Assembly (NCBI GenBank): GCA_050253255.1
Contig: JBFWJK010000063.1
Location: 1 to 16,315, forward strand
Source of the DNA: JACKCP01 sp050253255
GTDB lineage: Bacteria > Desulfobacterota > Desulfobacteria > Desulfobacterales > JACKCP01
Direction: 5' to 3'
DNA length: 16,315 bases
Part shown: positions 8,142 through 16,272 of the stretch, piece by piece
Layout of the letters: each line of letters opens with the position of its first letter
Position numbering within the stretch: the first letter of the stretch is position 1
Notes under the pieces: model-generated
What the model was told of the DNA's origin: nothing
Databases searched by the model: none
What the model saw: only the letters and a program-made list of their open reading frames with translations
Translations under genes and position numbers: made by a program

Positions 8142-9260
8142 ATGAAAAATTATTTCATAACCGGTTCAACAGGGTCTGTTGGAAGTGAAGTTGTGAAGCA
8201 GCTTATCAAAGATAAAGAAGTTGTTTTTTATCTTTTGATATATGCGGAAAATAATGATGATTTAAAAAGAAAAAGCGAAAATGTTTATGATTATTGGAAT
8301 ATAAAGGATAAGCCCGAAGAGTTAAAAAGGTTTTTTCCGTTGAAGGGCGATATTCGGTTAAATAATTTTGGGTTGAGTGAATCTGACTACAGTATGGTAA
8401 TTGATTCATGCTCTCATATAATTCATTGTGCTGGAAATGTAAGAATGAATCTGGATATTTCTGAAGCCAGAAAATATTCTGTTACTTCAGCACAAAGTGT
8501 GGTTGAGCTGGCAAGAAAATGCATTGAAAATGGTAACTTGGAAAAAGTTGAGTTTATAAGTACTGTTGGGGTTGGAGGAAGAATCAAGGGTGCTGTTCCT
8601 GAAACATGGATAACTGATGAAAGGGTTTTTCACAACACCTATGAACAGGCAAAGGCAGAGGCTGAAGATTATATAAAAGAAAATTATGAAAAATATGATT
8701 TACCAATAACTATTCACAGACCCAGCATGGTCGTAGGTAATTCTGTTGACGGTAGTATTATTCATTTTCAGATTTTTTATCATTTGTGTGAATTCCTGAG
8801 CGGAAAAAGGACTTCAGGAATTACAACTACCACCGGTTTAACAAAGCTTGATACAATTCCGGTTGATTATGTTGCAAAAGCAATAATCTGGTCAAGCACA
8901 ACAGATATTACAAAAGGAAAGATTCTTCACGAGTGTACAGGGCCGCAAAAAGCTGTACCTATTTATGAGTTAAGAAAAAAAGTTAGAAAAGCTTTCAATA
9001 AAAAAGGAATTAAAACTCCCAGAACAATTTTTATCCCTTCCTTTGTTTTTAAATCTTTTCTTCCCTTACTCGCTCCCTTTGTTCCAAAAGAATATAAAAA
9101 TGCAATAAAGACCTTGCCTGTATTTTTAGACTACCTAAAGGGTGAGCAGTTTTTTTCCAATGAAAAAACAGTTGAACTTTTGAATAAGAACCAGATAGAA
9201 TTACCTTTTCCTGAAAAATATCTGGATAATGTTTTGAATTGCTATCTTGATAACAGTTAG
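8142..9260 (+). CDS. Extended SDR, thioester-reductase / fatty acyl-CoA reductase-like
   Basis: A 372-residue NAD(P)-dependent extended short-chain dehydrogenase. The Rossmann motif TGSTGSVG is at residues 7-14, HCAG at 95-98, FISTVGVGG at 138-146, and the catalytic Tyr-Lys pair in YEQAK (Y167, K171), followed by the HRPSMVVG block typical of the NAD_binding_4 / thioester-reductase group. Members reduce enzyme- or CoA-bound acyl thioesters to aldehydes or alcohols; a sugar-epimerase-like role is the main alternative. A good ribosome site (AGAGGTG) lies 5-6 bases before the ATG. It is the last gene of the four-gene operon, directly after the acyl ligase, so activated acyl groups from that enzyme are the obvious candidate substrates. 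There is no signal peptide, so it should act in the cytoplasm. Confidence 0.82.
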   Translation: MKNYFITGSTGSVGSEVVKQLIKDKEVVFYLLIYAENNDDLKRKSENVYDYWNIKDKPEELKRFFPLKGDIRLNNFGLSESDYSMVIDSCSHIIHCAGNVRMNLDISEARKYSVTSAQSVVELARKCIENGNLEKVEFISTVGVGGRIKGAVPETWITDERVFHNTYEQAKAEAEDYIKENYEKYDLPITIHRPSMVVGNSVDGSIIHFQIFYHLCEFLSGKRTSGITTTTGLTKLDTIPVDYVAKAIIWSSTTDITKGKILHECTGPQKAVPIYELRKKVRKAFNKKGIKTPRTIFIPSFVFKSFLPLLAPFVPKEYKNAIKTLPVFLDYLKGEQFFSNEKTVELLNKNQIELPFPEKYLDNVLNCYLDNS

Positions 9261-9290
9261 GTTTTTTTGATTTTTGAAAATGAACAAAAA

Positions 9291-9316
9291 AAAGAGGGTA
9301 AAAATTTACCCTCTTT
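9291..9316. terminator. Bidirectional hairpin terminator
   Basis: A perfect 12-base inverted repeat (AAAGAGGGTAAA / TTTACCCTCTTT) has only 2 bases between its arms, so about 10 pairs form in practice. On the - strand the hairpin is followed by a T-run (TTTTTGTTC), the classical arrangement for ending the PEP-CTERM gene at 9339. On the + strand it lies 30 bases after the SDR stop. Confidence 0.8.
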
Positions 9317-9338
9317 AATAAAAAGCTTAAAAACTAAT

Positions 9339-10130
9339 TTAGTTTTTCATTTTTCTTCTTCCGATTCCAGCCAGACCAAGAAGTCCAAGTCCAAGAAGAA
9401 TCATTGTTGATGGTTCTGGTACTGCATTAAACTCTACTGAAGAACCAGGAGCATTCCATGCTATTAGATAATCATTCTCACCTGGTAATCCAATGTTTCC
9501 GTCAACAGGAGCCCAAAGGCCAGTCTGGTTAATTCTGCTTCCAACCATACTAAATAACCATTCTTTATTTACAAGATCTTCTTCTGTTGTTCCCCAGAAG
9601 TCTGGATTAATATCTTCAAACATAAAACCTACATCGATTTTCATTGAAAGCCCATTTGCACCTATTAGGCTTCCTGTAAGCTCACTTATTAAGCTGCTGG
9701 TGTAGCTTAGTTCAGCAATTTTAGTGTCAAGGCCATTCTCAAAAGAGTAAGAAGGATTGATGTCTTTGTACATGATAACATTTCCTCCTGAGAAGTAAAT
9801 TTCACTGTCGCTGACATACTGTCCTGTAAGTGTTATATCAACTAATATGTTCTTAGAAAAAATATTAGTTTCAAACCCGAATCCATCCTGAAGAGTATTG
9901 AGTGATTGTGTAAATGATTCTGTGAATTGTCCAGTTGCGATATCCTGGTAGGTAAAAATATGGGCTCCAAAAGGAGTGTCAGGGTTTGCTTCAGCTACTC
10001 CGCCTAAATTCATGATATCAACATCATAAAAATTAGAATTTGTACCGTCAGGGTCAAAGCTTACAGTATAAGCACTAGCCGACCCGCATAAAAATAAAGT
10101 TAATAAAAAGACTAAAAATGTTCGTTTCAT
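9339..10130 (-). CDS. PEP-CTERM sorting domain protein
   Basis: A secreted exosortase substrate of 263 residues. The signal peptide is residues 1-20 (MKRTFLVFLLTLFLCGSASA, then YTVSFDPDG). The C-terminus reads VPEPST, then MILLGLGLLGLAGIG, then RRKMKN, the complete PEP-CTERM signal and nearly the same as that of the other PEP-CTERM protein in this window. The mature part is acidic, with few Cys or Lys residues, and looks beta-rich. Its opening FDPDGTNS and the order of its later blocks recall the flocculation-associated PepA family, but I cannot confirm that. A clear ribosome site (AAAGGA) precedes the ATG. It should be exported by Sec and processed by an exosortase encoded elsewhere. It lies downstream of, and on the same strand as, the PrsT operon, separated by 242 bases that contain a promoter-like sequence. 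Confidence 0.88.
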   Translation of the reverse strand: MKRTFLVFLLTLFLCGSASAYTVSFDPDGTNSNFYDVDIMNLGGVAEANPDTPFGAHIFTYQDIATGQFTESFTQSLNTLQDGFGFETNIFSKNILVDITLTGQYVSDSEIYFSGGNVIMYKDINPSYSFENGLDTKIAELSYTSSLISELTGSLIGANGLSMKIDVGFMFEDINPDFWGTTEEDLVNKEWLFSMVGSRINQTGLWAPVDGNIGLPGENDYLIAWNAPGSSVEFNAVPEPSTMILLGLGLLGLAGIGRRKMKN

Positions 10131-10261
10131 AATTTTTTCCTTTTTTTGTGTTGTTAAGAGGTTGCCTTATACATTGATAGTCGGAAGCCAAAAAAATAAT
10201 TTTCTAACTTTAAAACTCCAGCTTCTGAATAAATTGTATGAGGTAAAAATAATTGATTACA

Positions 10262-10290
10262 ATAATAAAAAAAAATATAAAAAATTACAA
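10262..10290 (-). promoter_or_regulatory. Candidate sigma-70 promoter for the second PEP-CTERM gene
   Basis: On the - strand: -35 TTGTAA (10290-10285, 4 of 6), a 17-base spacer, and -10 TATTAT (10267-10262, 5 of 6). It would give a leader of about 125 bases before the ATG at 10130. The surrounding DNA is extremely AT-rich, so chance matches are likely. Confidence 0.35.
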
Positions 10291-10372
10291 CATTTTATTT
10301 ATATAATAAGAAAAAAATATGGTTGGCGTACAATGCTTTTTAAGATTTTATTCTTTGTTGAAAAGTTTCAGC

Positions 10373-12247
10373 CTAAAAAAAGCAGGTAACATCAATAAAA
10401 TACTGTGTATTTTCTTTAAATCTGCCTAATCCCGAATTGTCGTTTCCTGAGAAAATGTTTGAACCCAGAGCTAATTCAAGGTTTTTAAAATATGTATATT
10501 CAATTTTTGGAGAAAAATATTTTGAGCTGGTATTTAAATATAAAAAATATTCAATTGAAATTTTAGTCCAGTGGTTCGGGTAGTCCTTGCTGAGTTCCCC
10601 AAATAAAAAATAATTGTTTCTGTCTGCATAAATTATGTCATTTCTGTAATCACTTATATACTGGTGTCCGGACTGAACATTGAAATATATATTTGCCGGA
10701 GCCGAATAATCAATCCCCAGGACATAGGTGAACACAGGGCTTCTTACAGAGGTAAGAGCCTTTGTCAGAAAGGTTTTATTGTCTTCCCACAGAGCCTCAC
10801 CTCTCAGGCCGAACCCTGATACTATAGTTTCAAGTTCAAACCCGTAAGCATTAGTCTTTTTATAATCCATTTCAATTTTTTCGTTTGTAAGATCAGCCGG
10901 ATTGATTGAAGCCGTCAAATTTTCAACAGAAAAATCTCCGTTGATATTCAGATTCTTGACCGGGAAATTTGAAATAAAGGGTTCGTCTTCATTGTATCTG
11001 TGCCAGGTAAAGCCAAAATCAATGCTGTTTACGGTTTTGAAAAGTCTTATTCCATACTCATTTTCATCATTAGGTTCGTTTTCGCTGATTTTAATGCTGT
11101 TGAAATAAGATTTAAGGTTTGGGGGGAGTTCACTTTGCTTTATTTCTTTTTTCAGATGGGGAAATCTTGACCAGTCAGTTTCAAAATTATTGTATTTTGC
11201 TTTTTCAAAGAAAGGTATATAAACAAGCTCTACATTAATCAGATCAGAAAAGAGTTTCAGGTCTGCCATCCATAAAGGAATTTTTCTGTCTTCATAATCG
11301 TATGTAACAAACTCTCTCATATCTTCAGGATTAAGCGTGTCAACAGGGCTCAGCTGGTCAGTCTTGCCCCATCTTATTATCTGCTTTCCAATGGAAAAAG
11401 AAATTCTAGGGTTCAGATACTGGTAGGTAAGTTCCTGAATATCAAAATCGTACTCATTGAAATTTTCATTATCTCCGAAATAAATAAAGTCAGATAAAAC
11501 TGATATTGTAAAAGTTTTTTTGTATTTTGCTTCCAGAAAAGTTTTGTTACTGAAGCTTGTTTTATTTTCTATTCTGTCTCTTGCTTTTTCTGTGTCCCTG
11601 GTTGCCCTTGTTTTTATGCTTCCGGACACTTTGAAATCCTTTTTTTGGGAAGAGGGGACTTCATTGAATATATCTTCGGCCGCAGAATCATCAAAAGCAA
11701 AAATAATTTCCTCAGTTTCTTGCCCGGAATCAAAGCTGAAGGCAATTTCATCTGTCTGGATTACTGAATCAGGTATAACTTCATCCTGCTCTTCCTGTTT
11801 TTTATTCTTATCCTCAGATGGGGTATTCTCTAAATTTAAAGTCTGACCCTTTGAAAGAATAAAAACATCAAGCCTTGAAAAATATTTTCTGGTCTCCAGA
11901 GTTGAGTCATAATCAAATTCAGCATTATCTTCTAAATCAAGCACTATTCTCGAAGTGTTTTTTTTGAACTGATTGGTTCTTATCTGTTTTACCTTATGTC
12001 CGCTCACCCGTTTTTTTGTTATTACCTGGGGGATTTTTGAGTTGTTAAGGTCGATTACAAGTCTTTTTGGATTTTCAAGAGTAAAAATGCGGGGACTTGG
12101 TGTATGTTTTAAAAGAATTGTTAGTTTTTCATATTCTTTTTTTGTTGAAAAAGAAATATTTTCCACAACGCTTAAAGGCTCTGCAAAAAGATCTGCAGAT
12201 AAAAAGAAAAAAAAAATTAATAATGTATAAAATTTGTTTTTTATCAT
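10373..12247 (-). CDS. AMIN-domain outer-membrane beta-barrel protein (DUF1302-like barrel)
   Basis: A 624-residue envelope protein. The signal peptide is about residues 1-22 (ending LFA, then EPLSV). Residues about 25-132 look like an AMIN domain (LTILLKHTPSPRIFTLENPKRLVIDLNN ... RIVLDLED, abbreviated), a fold that targets proteins to the periplasm or peptidoglycan. An acidic linker (about 140-205) contains a short tandem repeat. From about 207 to the end come alternating amphipathic strands closing with a terminal Phe (CFF), as in outer-membrane barrels. The WGKTDQLSPVDTLNPEDMREF region resembles the conserved 'WG....s..d..NP.D' stretch of DUF1302-type barrels. The gene is third in an operon, 16 bases after the LolA-like gene, with no clear ribosome site. 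Such barrels often occur with LolA-like proteins and MMPL transporters, so an outer-membrane exit or acceptor role is plausible but unproven. Confidence 0.72.
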   Translation of the reverse strand: MIKNKFYTLLIFFFFLSADLFAEPLSVVENISFSTKKEYEKLTILLKHTPSPRIFTLENPKRLVIDLNNSKIPQVITKKRVSGHKVKQIRTNQFKKNTSRIVLDLEDNAEFDYDSTLETRKYFSRLDVFILSKGQTLNLENTPSEDKNKKQEEQDEVIPDSVIQTDEIAFSFDSGQETEEIIFAFDDSAAEDIFNEVPSSQKKDFKVSGSIKTRATRDTEKARDRIENKTSFSNKTFLEAKYKKTFTISVLSDFIYFGDNENFNEYDFDIQELTYQYLNPRISFSIGKQIIRWGKTDQLSPVDTLNPEDMREFVTYDYEDRKIPLWMADLKLFSDLINVELVYIPFFEKAKYNNFETDWSRFPHLKKEIKQSELPPNLKSYFNSIKISENEPNDENEYGIRLFKTVNSIDFGFTWHRYNEDEPFISNFPVKNLNINGDFSVENLTASINPADLTNEKIEMDYKKTNAYGFELETIVSGFGLRGEALWEDNKTFLTKALTSVRSPVFTYVLGIDYSAPANIYFNVQSGHQYISDYRNDIIYADRNNYFLFGELSKDYPNHWTKISIEYFLYLNTSSKYFSPKIEYTYFKNLELALGSNIFSGNDNSGLGRFKENTQYFIDVTCFF

Positions 12248-12263
12248 TTTGTTAAGCTTGTTT

Positions 12264-13040
12264 TCAGTAGTATTCTAGCATCTTCTGAGATACTTCTTCT
12301 TTGTTAAGGTCTGTATTGTAGGCTATTTTTTCAGTGTTTATGTAGGTCTTGTGATTTTTTACAGTATCTTCCATTGAAACTGTCATTTCAGTCCAGATCC
12401 CCTGGATTTTATTGAATTTCAAAACTTTGTAGGTTTTTACATGCTGGTCTTTTTTATTAAAAAACTTAATGAGAATGGGAGTGAATGATTCTTTGTGTAT
12501 AAGGCTTACTGTTTTACCGTACTGGGACTGAATGCCGGGTTTCGGCGCTGATAAGAGAATGTGGCAGTCAATATTGTTTACTTTTGCATCTCCCTGCAGC
12601 TGGTAAGTGTAGTTTTCAAGTGGATGTCTTTCCATATCTTCATAAGTGAAGTCACTGTTGACAAAACGCTGATCTTTCTGAGAAGAAACAATTCTTCTTG
12701 TTCTGCGAAGGGCCGGGAGATAGAGAAACTGATCAGTTTCATATCCTTCTTTTTCAACGGCCAGAAAACCGGTACCTTCAATATCTGCAGGGCTCAAAAA
12801 TCTTATCAGCTGTCGCTCCAGTCTGTTTTCAGCATATCTTTTTAAAGTGAAGTTCCTGACCCTTTTTTTTCCTTGTTCATCGATCAGAACCATTTGTGAG
12901 GATGAAACTGAGTTGTTTCCTCTGTCCCGGTGAAAAGAATTGTATGCAATTTTTTCTGCTTCTGATTTTTCAGAAAAAACGGGACCTGTAAATACGCTGA
13001 AGAGAAACAGAAAAAGCAGTGATAGTTTGAGCCCTTTCAT
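12264..13040 (-). CDS. Outer membrane lipoprotein-sorting protein-like (LolA-like, TP0789 type)
   Basis: A 258-residue periplasmic protein with a signal peptide (about 1-23, ending GPVFS, then EKSEAE). The sequence follows the LolA-like/TP0789 pattern: the SSSQMVLID...GKKRVRNFTLKRY strand region, RFLSPADIEGTGFLA, QFLYLPALRRTRRI, and NSDFTYEDME. Members have a LolA-type half-barrel that could hold a lipid or lipoprotein acyl chain, and they are frequently encoded beside MMPL-type RND transporters. It is distinct from the housekeeping LolA of the Lol pathway. The start is 4 bases after the prsT stop, and its ribosome site is formed by the last two prsT codons, so it is probably translationally coupled to prsT. 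The likely role is carrying a lipid-like cargo across the periplasm to the barrel encoded next; this is inferred from the family and the context. Confidence 0.8.
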   Translation of the reverse strand: MKGLKLSLLFLFLFSVFTGPVFSEKSEAEKIAYNSFHRDRGNNSVSSSQMVLIDEQGKKRVRNFTLKRYAENRLERQLIRFLSPADIEGTGFLAVEKEGYETDQFLYLPALRRTRRIVSSQKDQRFVNSDFTYEDMERHPLENYTYQLQGDAKVNNIDCHILLSAPKPGIQSQYGKTVSLIHKESFTPILIKFFNKKDQHVKTYKVLKFNKIQGIWTEMTVSMEDTVKNHKTYINTEKIAYNTDLNKEEVSQKMLEYY

Positions 13041-13044
13041 TTTT

Positions 13045-15324
13045 TCATCCTTTGTTCAGTTTTTCATAAAGCTGTTTAGCCTCTTCAGAACCTTCAAAGG
13101 TTTCGCTTAGTTTAAAAGCCAGATCCAGCTGTTTTTTTGCAAGTTCTGATTTACCCTGTTTTTCGTATACCAGGGCAAGATGGTAATAAACTACAGGATT
13201 TTCTAACTTATTGAGGCTGTCTGTAAATTCTCCGGCAGCATTTCCGTAAAGTCCTTTTTTATAGTAGACATAACCTAAAGTATCCATGATTGCAGGATCT
13301 TCAGGCATTATTGCCTTTGCTTTCCGGGCAAAATCAAGGGCTTCGTTGAAGTCTCCTTTTCTTTCAGCTAGAAGGAATGCAAGATTGTTTGCAGCAGGCG
13401 CAAAATTCCTGTTTATTTCAAGAGCTTTTCTGTAGTGGTTTTCTGCATTGTCAAAGTTCTGCTCTGATTCTGATATCATTCCAAGCATCATATGCGCTGT
13501 TGGAACATTGGGATTTTTTTCAAGAATTGTATTGTATTGATTTTTTGCTTCGTCAACGTTTTTTTGTGCCAGATAGATTGATGCAAGAGAACTGTAGGGC
13601 GGAAGATAATCTGGAAAAATTCTTATTGCCTCCATATAATCTTTTTTGGCCTCGTCGACTTTATTGCGTGAAAGGTTGAGCCCTGCCTTGAGGTTAAGAA
13701 CAAAAGCCTTTAAACTGTCATTGTTCAAACTGTTTATTCTGCTTATGCACAGGTTTTCCGCCTCATCATATTTTTTTTGGAATGTTTTAATTTTTACAAG
13801 CATAACAAGAGGTTCGAGAAAATTCTGATTTATGCTTTCCGCTTTGAGCAGAAGCTTTTCAGCCTCTTCAAAATTCTGTTTTTCAGCTTTTATTACAGCA
13901 ATTTTGTAGAATGCAGCCGCATTTTTATTGTCAATTTCAGTAATTTTTCTGTAGTTGTCTTCTGCTTCCTGAATCTGACCTGACGCAAGATTTGAATTAC
14001 CCAGAATCATTAAAGCTCTTATGTTGCCGGGAGTAAGCTTCAGAACTTCCTCAACCTGTTTTTTTGCAAGGTCAAAAGATTTCTGCTGTAAGTATACTTC
14101 TGATAAAAGAAGTCTTGCCTTTATGTAAGAAGGGTTTAGTTCAGTGGCTTTGACTATGAAAGATGCCGCCTGATCGGTGTTTCCAAGACCAATGTTTGCA
14201 AGGCCGAGGAAATACTGAACTCTTTCGGAGTTTGGCTCTTCTTTTTCAAGCTGTGTCAGGATATTGATGCTGTCCCTGAATTCTTTTTTGTATAAAAGAA
14301 TTTCTGCTTTAAGCATTCTTGCTGAAAACAGGTTTGGTCTTTTTTCAAGAATTTCTTCAACAAATTTTTCAGATTTATCAATGTTTTTGTTTTTATATTC
14401 AAATCTGGCAAGTGTTATTTTTGCATCAGGGCTTTCAGGGTTTACTTCAACAGCTTTTTTATAGGTTTCCAGAGCTTTTTCATCTTTCTGGATAATATCG
14501 TAAAACCTTGCGAGAACAAGATATGGCCGAATGTTTTCGTCTGTGTTTTCAACAGCTTTAATGTATGCTTTTTCGGCTTTTTCAGTATTGTTCATTCTCA
14601 GATAGAAATTTCCAAGATAAAGGAACACATCAGGATTGTCGGGTTTGATTTCTGTGCTTTCAACCAGCTGCTGTTCAGCTTTTTCAAACTCTTTTGAAGA
14701 AATGTAAAATCCGGCAAGAACATATCTTGGACCAATTTCTTCCGGCGCAGTTTTTACTGCCCTTTGAAGATAGTTCTCTGCGGCTTTGAAATTGCTGCTG
14801 ATTATACTCAGCTTGGCAAGTCCCTGAATGGAGGCTGTATGATTTTCATCCAGCTCAAGAACCTTTTTAAAAAACTGTTCAGACTCCTGATAATTTTTCT
14901 GCGAAAAAAGTATCTCCGCTTTGAGATAAAGAGCTTCAATATTATCAGGCTCGGAGCTTAGAATCTTTTCTGTTCTTTTTATAGCTTCGTCTGGTTTTTG
15001 TCCTAAAAAGAAAATTTTTCCAAGATTTATTAAGACTTCGCTGTTTTCCGGGGCTATTTTTTCAGCCTGAATAAACATGGAAAAAGCCTGCTGGGGATTT
15101 CCAAGCTTTAGAGATGTCTCTCCAAGCTTTATAAGGGCATCAAGGTAATTGTTGTCTATTTTGACTGCATTTTTAAGTTCAAGCTCGGCATTTTTATATT
15201 CACCGGAGTTAAAATATTTTACTCCCTTATTGAAATATTTTTCCTTTTTTGCTTGGTTATCTGTACAGGCATAGCTAAATAAAATTAGAATGCAAGGAAG
15301 AAAAACCCTGATTAAAGACTTCAT
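13045..15324 (-). CDS. prsT: PEP-CTERM system TPR-repeat lipoprotein (PrsT-like)
   Basis: A 759-residue protein with an N-terminal lipoprotein-type signal: a basic start, a hydrophobic core and FSYAC, where C20 would be the lipidated residue (a loose lipobox). The rest, about 27-755, is an unbroken run of around twenty 34-residue TPR units; consensus bits such as 'NPDVFLYLGNFYLR', 'ALETYKKAVEVNPES' and 'AAGEFTDSLNKL' show the pattern. It matches the PrsT family (TIGR02917), found with exosortase systems, and is shorter than the roughly 900-residue members I recall. TPR solenoids bind protein partners, so a periplasmic scaffold for exosortase or exopolysaccharide machinery is likely. A strong ribosome site (GGAGG) sits 7 bases before the ATG. 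It is the first gene of an operon with the LolA-like and barrel genes. A generic TPR lipoprotein is the alternative. Confidence 0.78.
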   Translation of the reverse strand: MKSLIRVFLPCILILFSYACTDNQAKKEKYFNKGVKYFNSGEYKNAELELKNAVKIDNNYLDALIKLGETSLKLGNPQQAFSMFIQAEKIAPENSEVLINLGKIFFLGQKPDEAIKRTEKILSSEPDNIEALYLKAEILFSQKNYQESEQFFKKVLELDENHTASIQGLAKLSIISSNFKAAENYLQRAVKTAPEEIGPRYVLAGFYISSKEFEKAEQQLVESTEIKPDNPDVFLYLGNFYLRMNNTEKAEKAYIKAVENTDENIRPYLVLARFYDIIQKDEKALETYKKAVEVNPESPDAKITLARFEYKNKNIDKSEKFVEEILEKRPNLFSARMLKAEILLYKKEFRDSINILTQLEKEEPNSERVQYFLGLANIGLGNTDQAASFIVKATELNPSYIKARLLLSEVYLQQKSFDLAKKQVEEVLKLTPGNIRALMILGNSNLASGQIQEAEDNYRKITEIDNKNAAAFYKIAVIKAEKQNFEEAEKLLLKAESINQNFLEPLVMLVKIKTFQKKYDEAENLCISRINSLNNDSLKAFVLNLKAGLNLSRNKVDEAKKDYMEAIRIFPDYLPPYSSLASIYLAQKNVDEAKNQYNTILEKNPNVPTAHMMLGMISESEQNFDNAENHYRKALEINRNFAPAANNLAFLLAERKGDFNEALDFARKAKAIMPEDPAIMDTLGYVYYKKGLYGNAAGEFTDSLNKLENPVVYYHLALVYEKQGKSELAKKQLDLAFKLSETFEGSEEAKQLYEKLNKG
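13048..13053 (-). promoter_or_regulatory. Ribosome binding site embedded in the prsT 3' end
   Basis: On the - strand AAAGGA forms the last two sense codons of prsT (Lys, Gly) and lies 7 bases before the LolA-like ATG at 13040. This arrangement couples translation of the two genes. Confidence 0.6.
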
Positions 15325-15417
15325 TCTATATCCTCCGGAGATTTTAAAACATGGACAAAATTAAATTTTTTATGTAAACACGAATTATTGTTGATAATTA
15401 TTACGGAATTACTCTTT

Positions 15418-16272
15418 ATGTCAATTAAAAAACCTGGCAAAAATATAAATATATATATTCTCAGTTCAGGGTTTTATTTTTTATTTTTTACGTTTTTTTT
15501 ACTTAAATTCAGTTGTTTCGGCTGGTATGCGGAAAACAGAATTGATGATGCACTTTTTTTCCTGAATTGTCAAAAAAATAACGATGAACTTTCTTCAGAT
15601 CGTTATGCTGTTTATGAAAATGCTTTGAACCAGAAATGCATGTTCCCTGCCCCGATGTCTTCTGAAAGTTCTCCCCTTGCAGGGGCAATCAATATCAATA
15701 TTCCATTATCACGCCTGTCAAAAGAATCTGTGGAGCCTTCAAAATATCTTGACCGTCTGATTGCTGTAAATCTGAGAATTAAAAATCTTGTTGAAGAGTA
15801 TGAAAAAATAAGGAAAAAAGCGGATCTTCTTGTCAAAAGCGACAGCCCTGTATTTTTTTCTGAAAAGCATAATGCAAAGTCAGGTTTGAATGACAGTAAA
15901 AAAAAGCGGGAGATTCATGTCTTAAAGGAAAAACTTGATAAAAATCTGCAAAATCTTGTAAATTTCAGCCCCAGGGCTGATCTGGCAGCATCTCCGGTTA
16001 TAAACGGAGATGTCTCAAAAAAAGAGATTAAAAGTCTTGTTCATGATTATTCATCTGCTCTGAGTAATCAGTCAAGGGACAGAGACTCCGCTTTTTCCTC
16101 TGAAAAGATAAATGTTGAAAGAAGCCTCAAAACAAGCACAGAGCTCCCATGGATATTTAAATTCTTTATCGGTATATTGAAATTTATAAGAAATTATAAG
16201 TATGAAATTTTATTTTTGTTTTTGTTCTGCGGCTTTTCGGTTTTTCTGATAATAGGCAGGTCCGGGCGATGA
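15418..16272 (+). CDS. Unrecognised envelope protein, N-terminal signal and C-terminal membrane helix
   Basis: A 284-residue protein that I do not recognise. Residues about 10-32 are strongly hydrophobic (signal peptide or anchor; WYA before EN at about 38 could be a cleavage site). The middle is polar and Lys/Glu/Ser-rich, with two helical, probably coiled-coil stretches (about 108-130 and 158-180) and a Ser-rich segment. A second helix (about 263-280) is followed by the tail GRSGR. This suggests a bitopic protein with its polar part in the periplasm. The ATG at 15418 is preferred over a TTG 30 bases earlier because a weak GGA ribosome site lies 10 bases before it. It is divergent from prsT, with 93 bases between the starts. 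Its stop overlaps the next start (ATGA), so the two genes form an operon whose role may concern the same envelope system. Confidence 0.65.
   Translation: MSIKKPGKNINIYILSSGFYFLFFTFFLLKFSCFGWYAENRIDDALFFLNCQKNNDELSSDRYAVYENALNQKCMFPAPMSSESSPLAGAININIPLSRLSKESVEPSKYLDRLIAVNLRIKNLVEEYEKIRKKADLLVKSDSPVFFSEKHNAKSGLNDSKKKREIHVLKEKLDKNLQNLVNFSPRADLAASPVINGDVSKKEIKSLVHDYSSALSNQSRDRDSAFSSEKINVERSLKTSTELPWIFKFFIGILKFIRNYKYEILFLFLFCGFSVFLIIGRSGR

Noticed and set aside
10162..10389. A 75-codon + strand reading frame in the gap upstream of the second PEP-CTERM gene
   Set aside because: It starts at TTG without a ribosome site, has a Lys/Ile/Asn-rich composition expected from AT-rich noncoding DNA, and runs antisense into the 3' end of the barrel gene.
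13377..14961. Several + strand reading frames opposite prsT
   Set aside because: They are antisense shadows of the regular TPR repeats; they show no start signals and no recognisable domains.
13045..15324. TPR periodicity as a DNA-level tandem repeat or CRISPR-like array
   Set aside because: The 102-base period comes from protein TPR units; the nucleotide units are too diverged for a repeat array and the reading frame is continuous.
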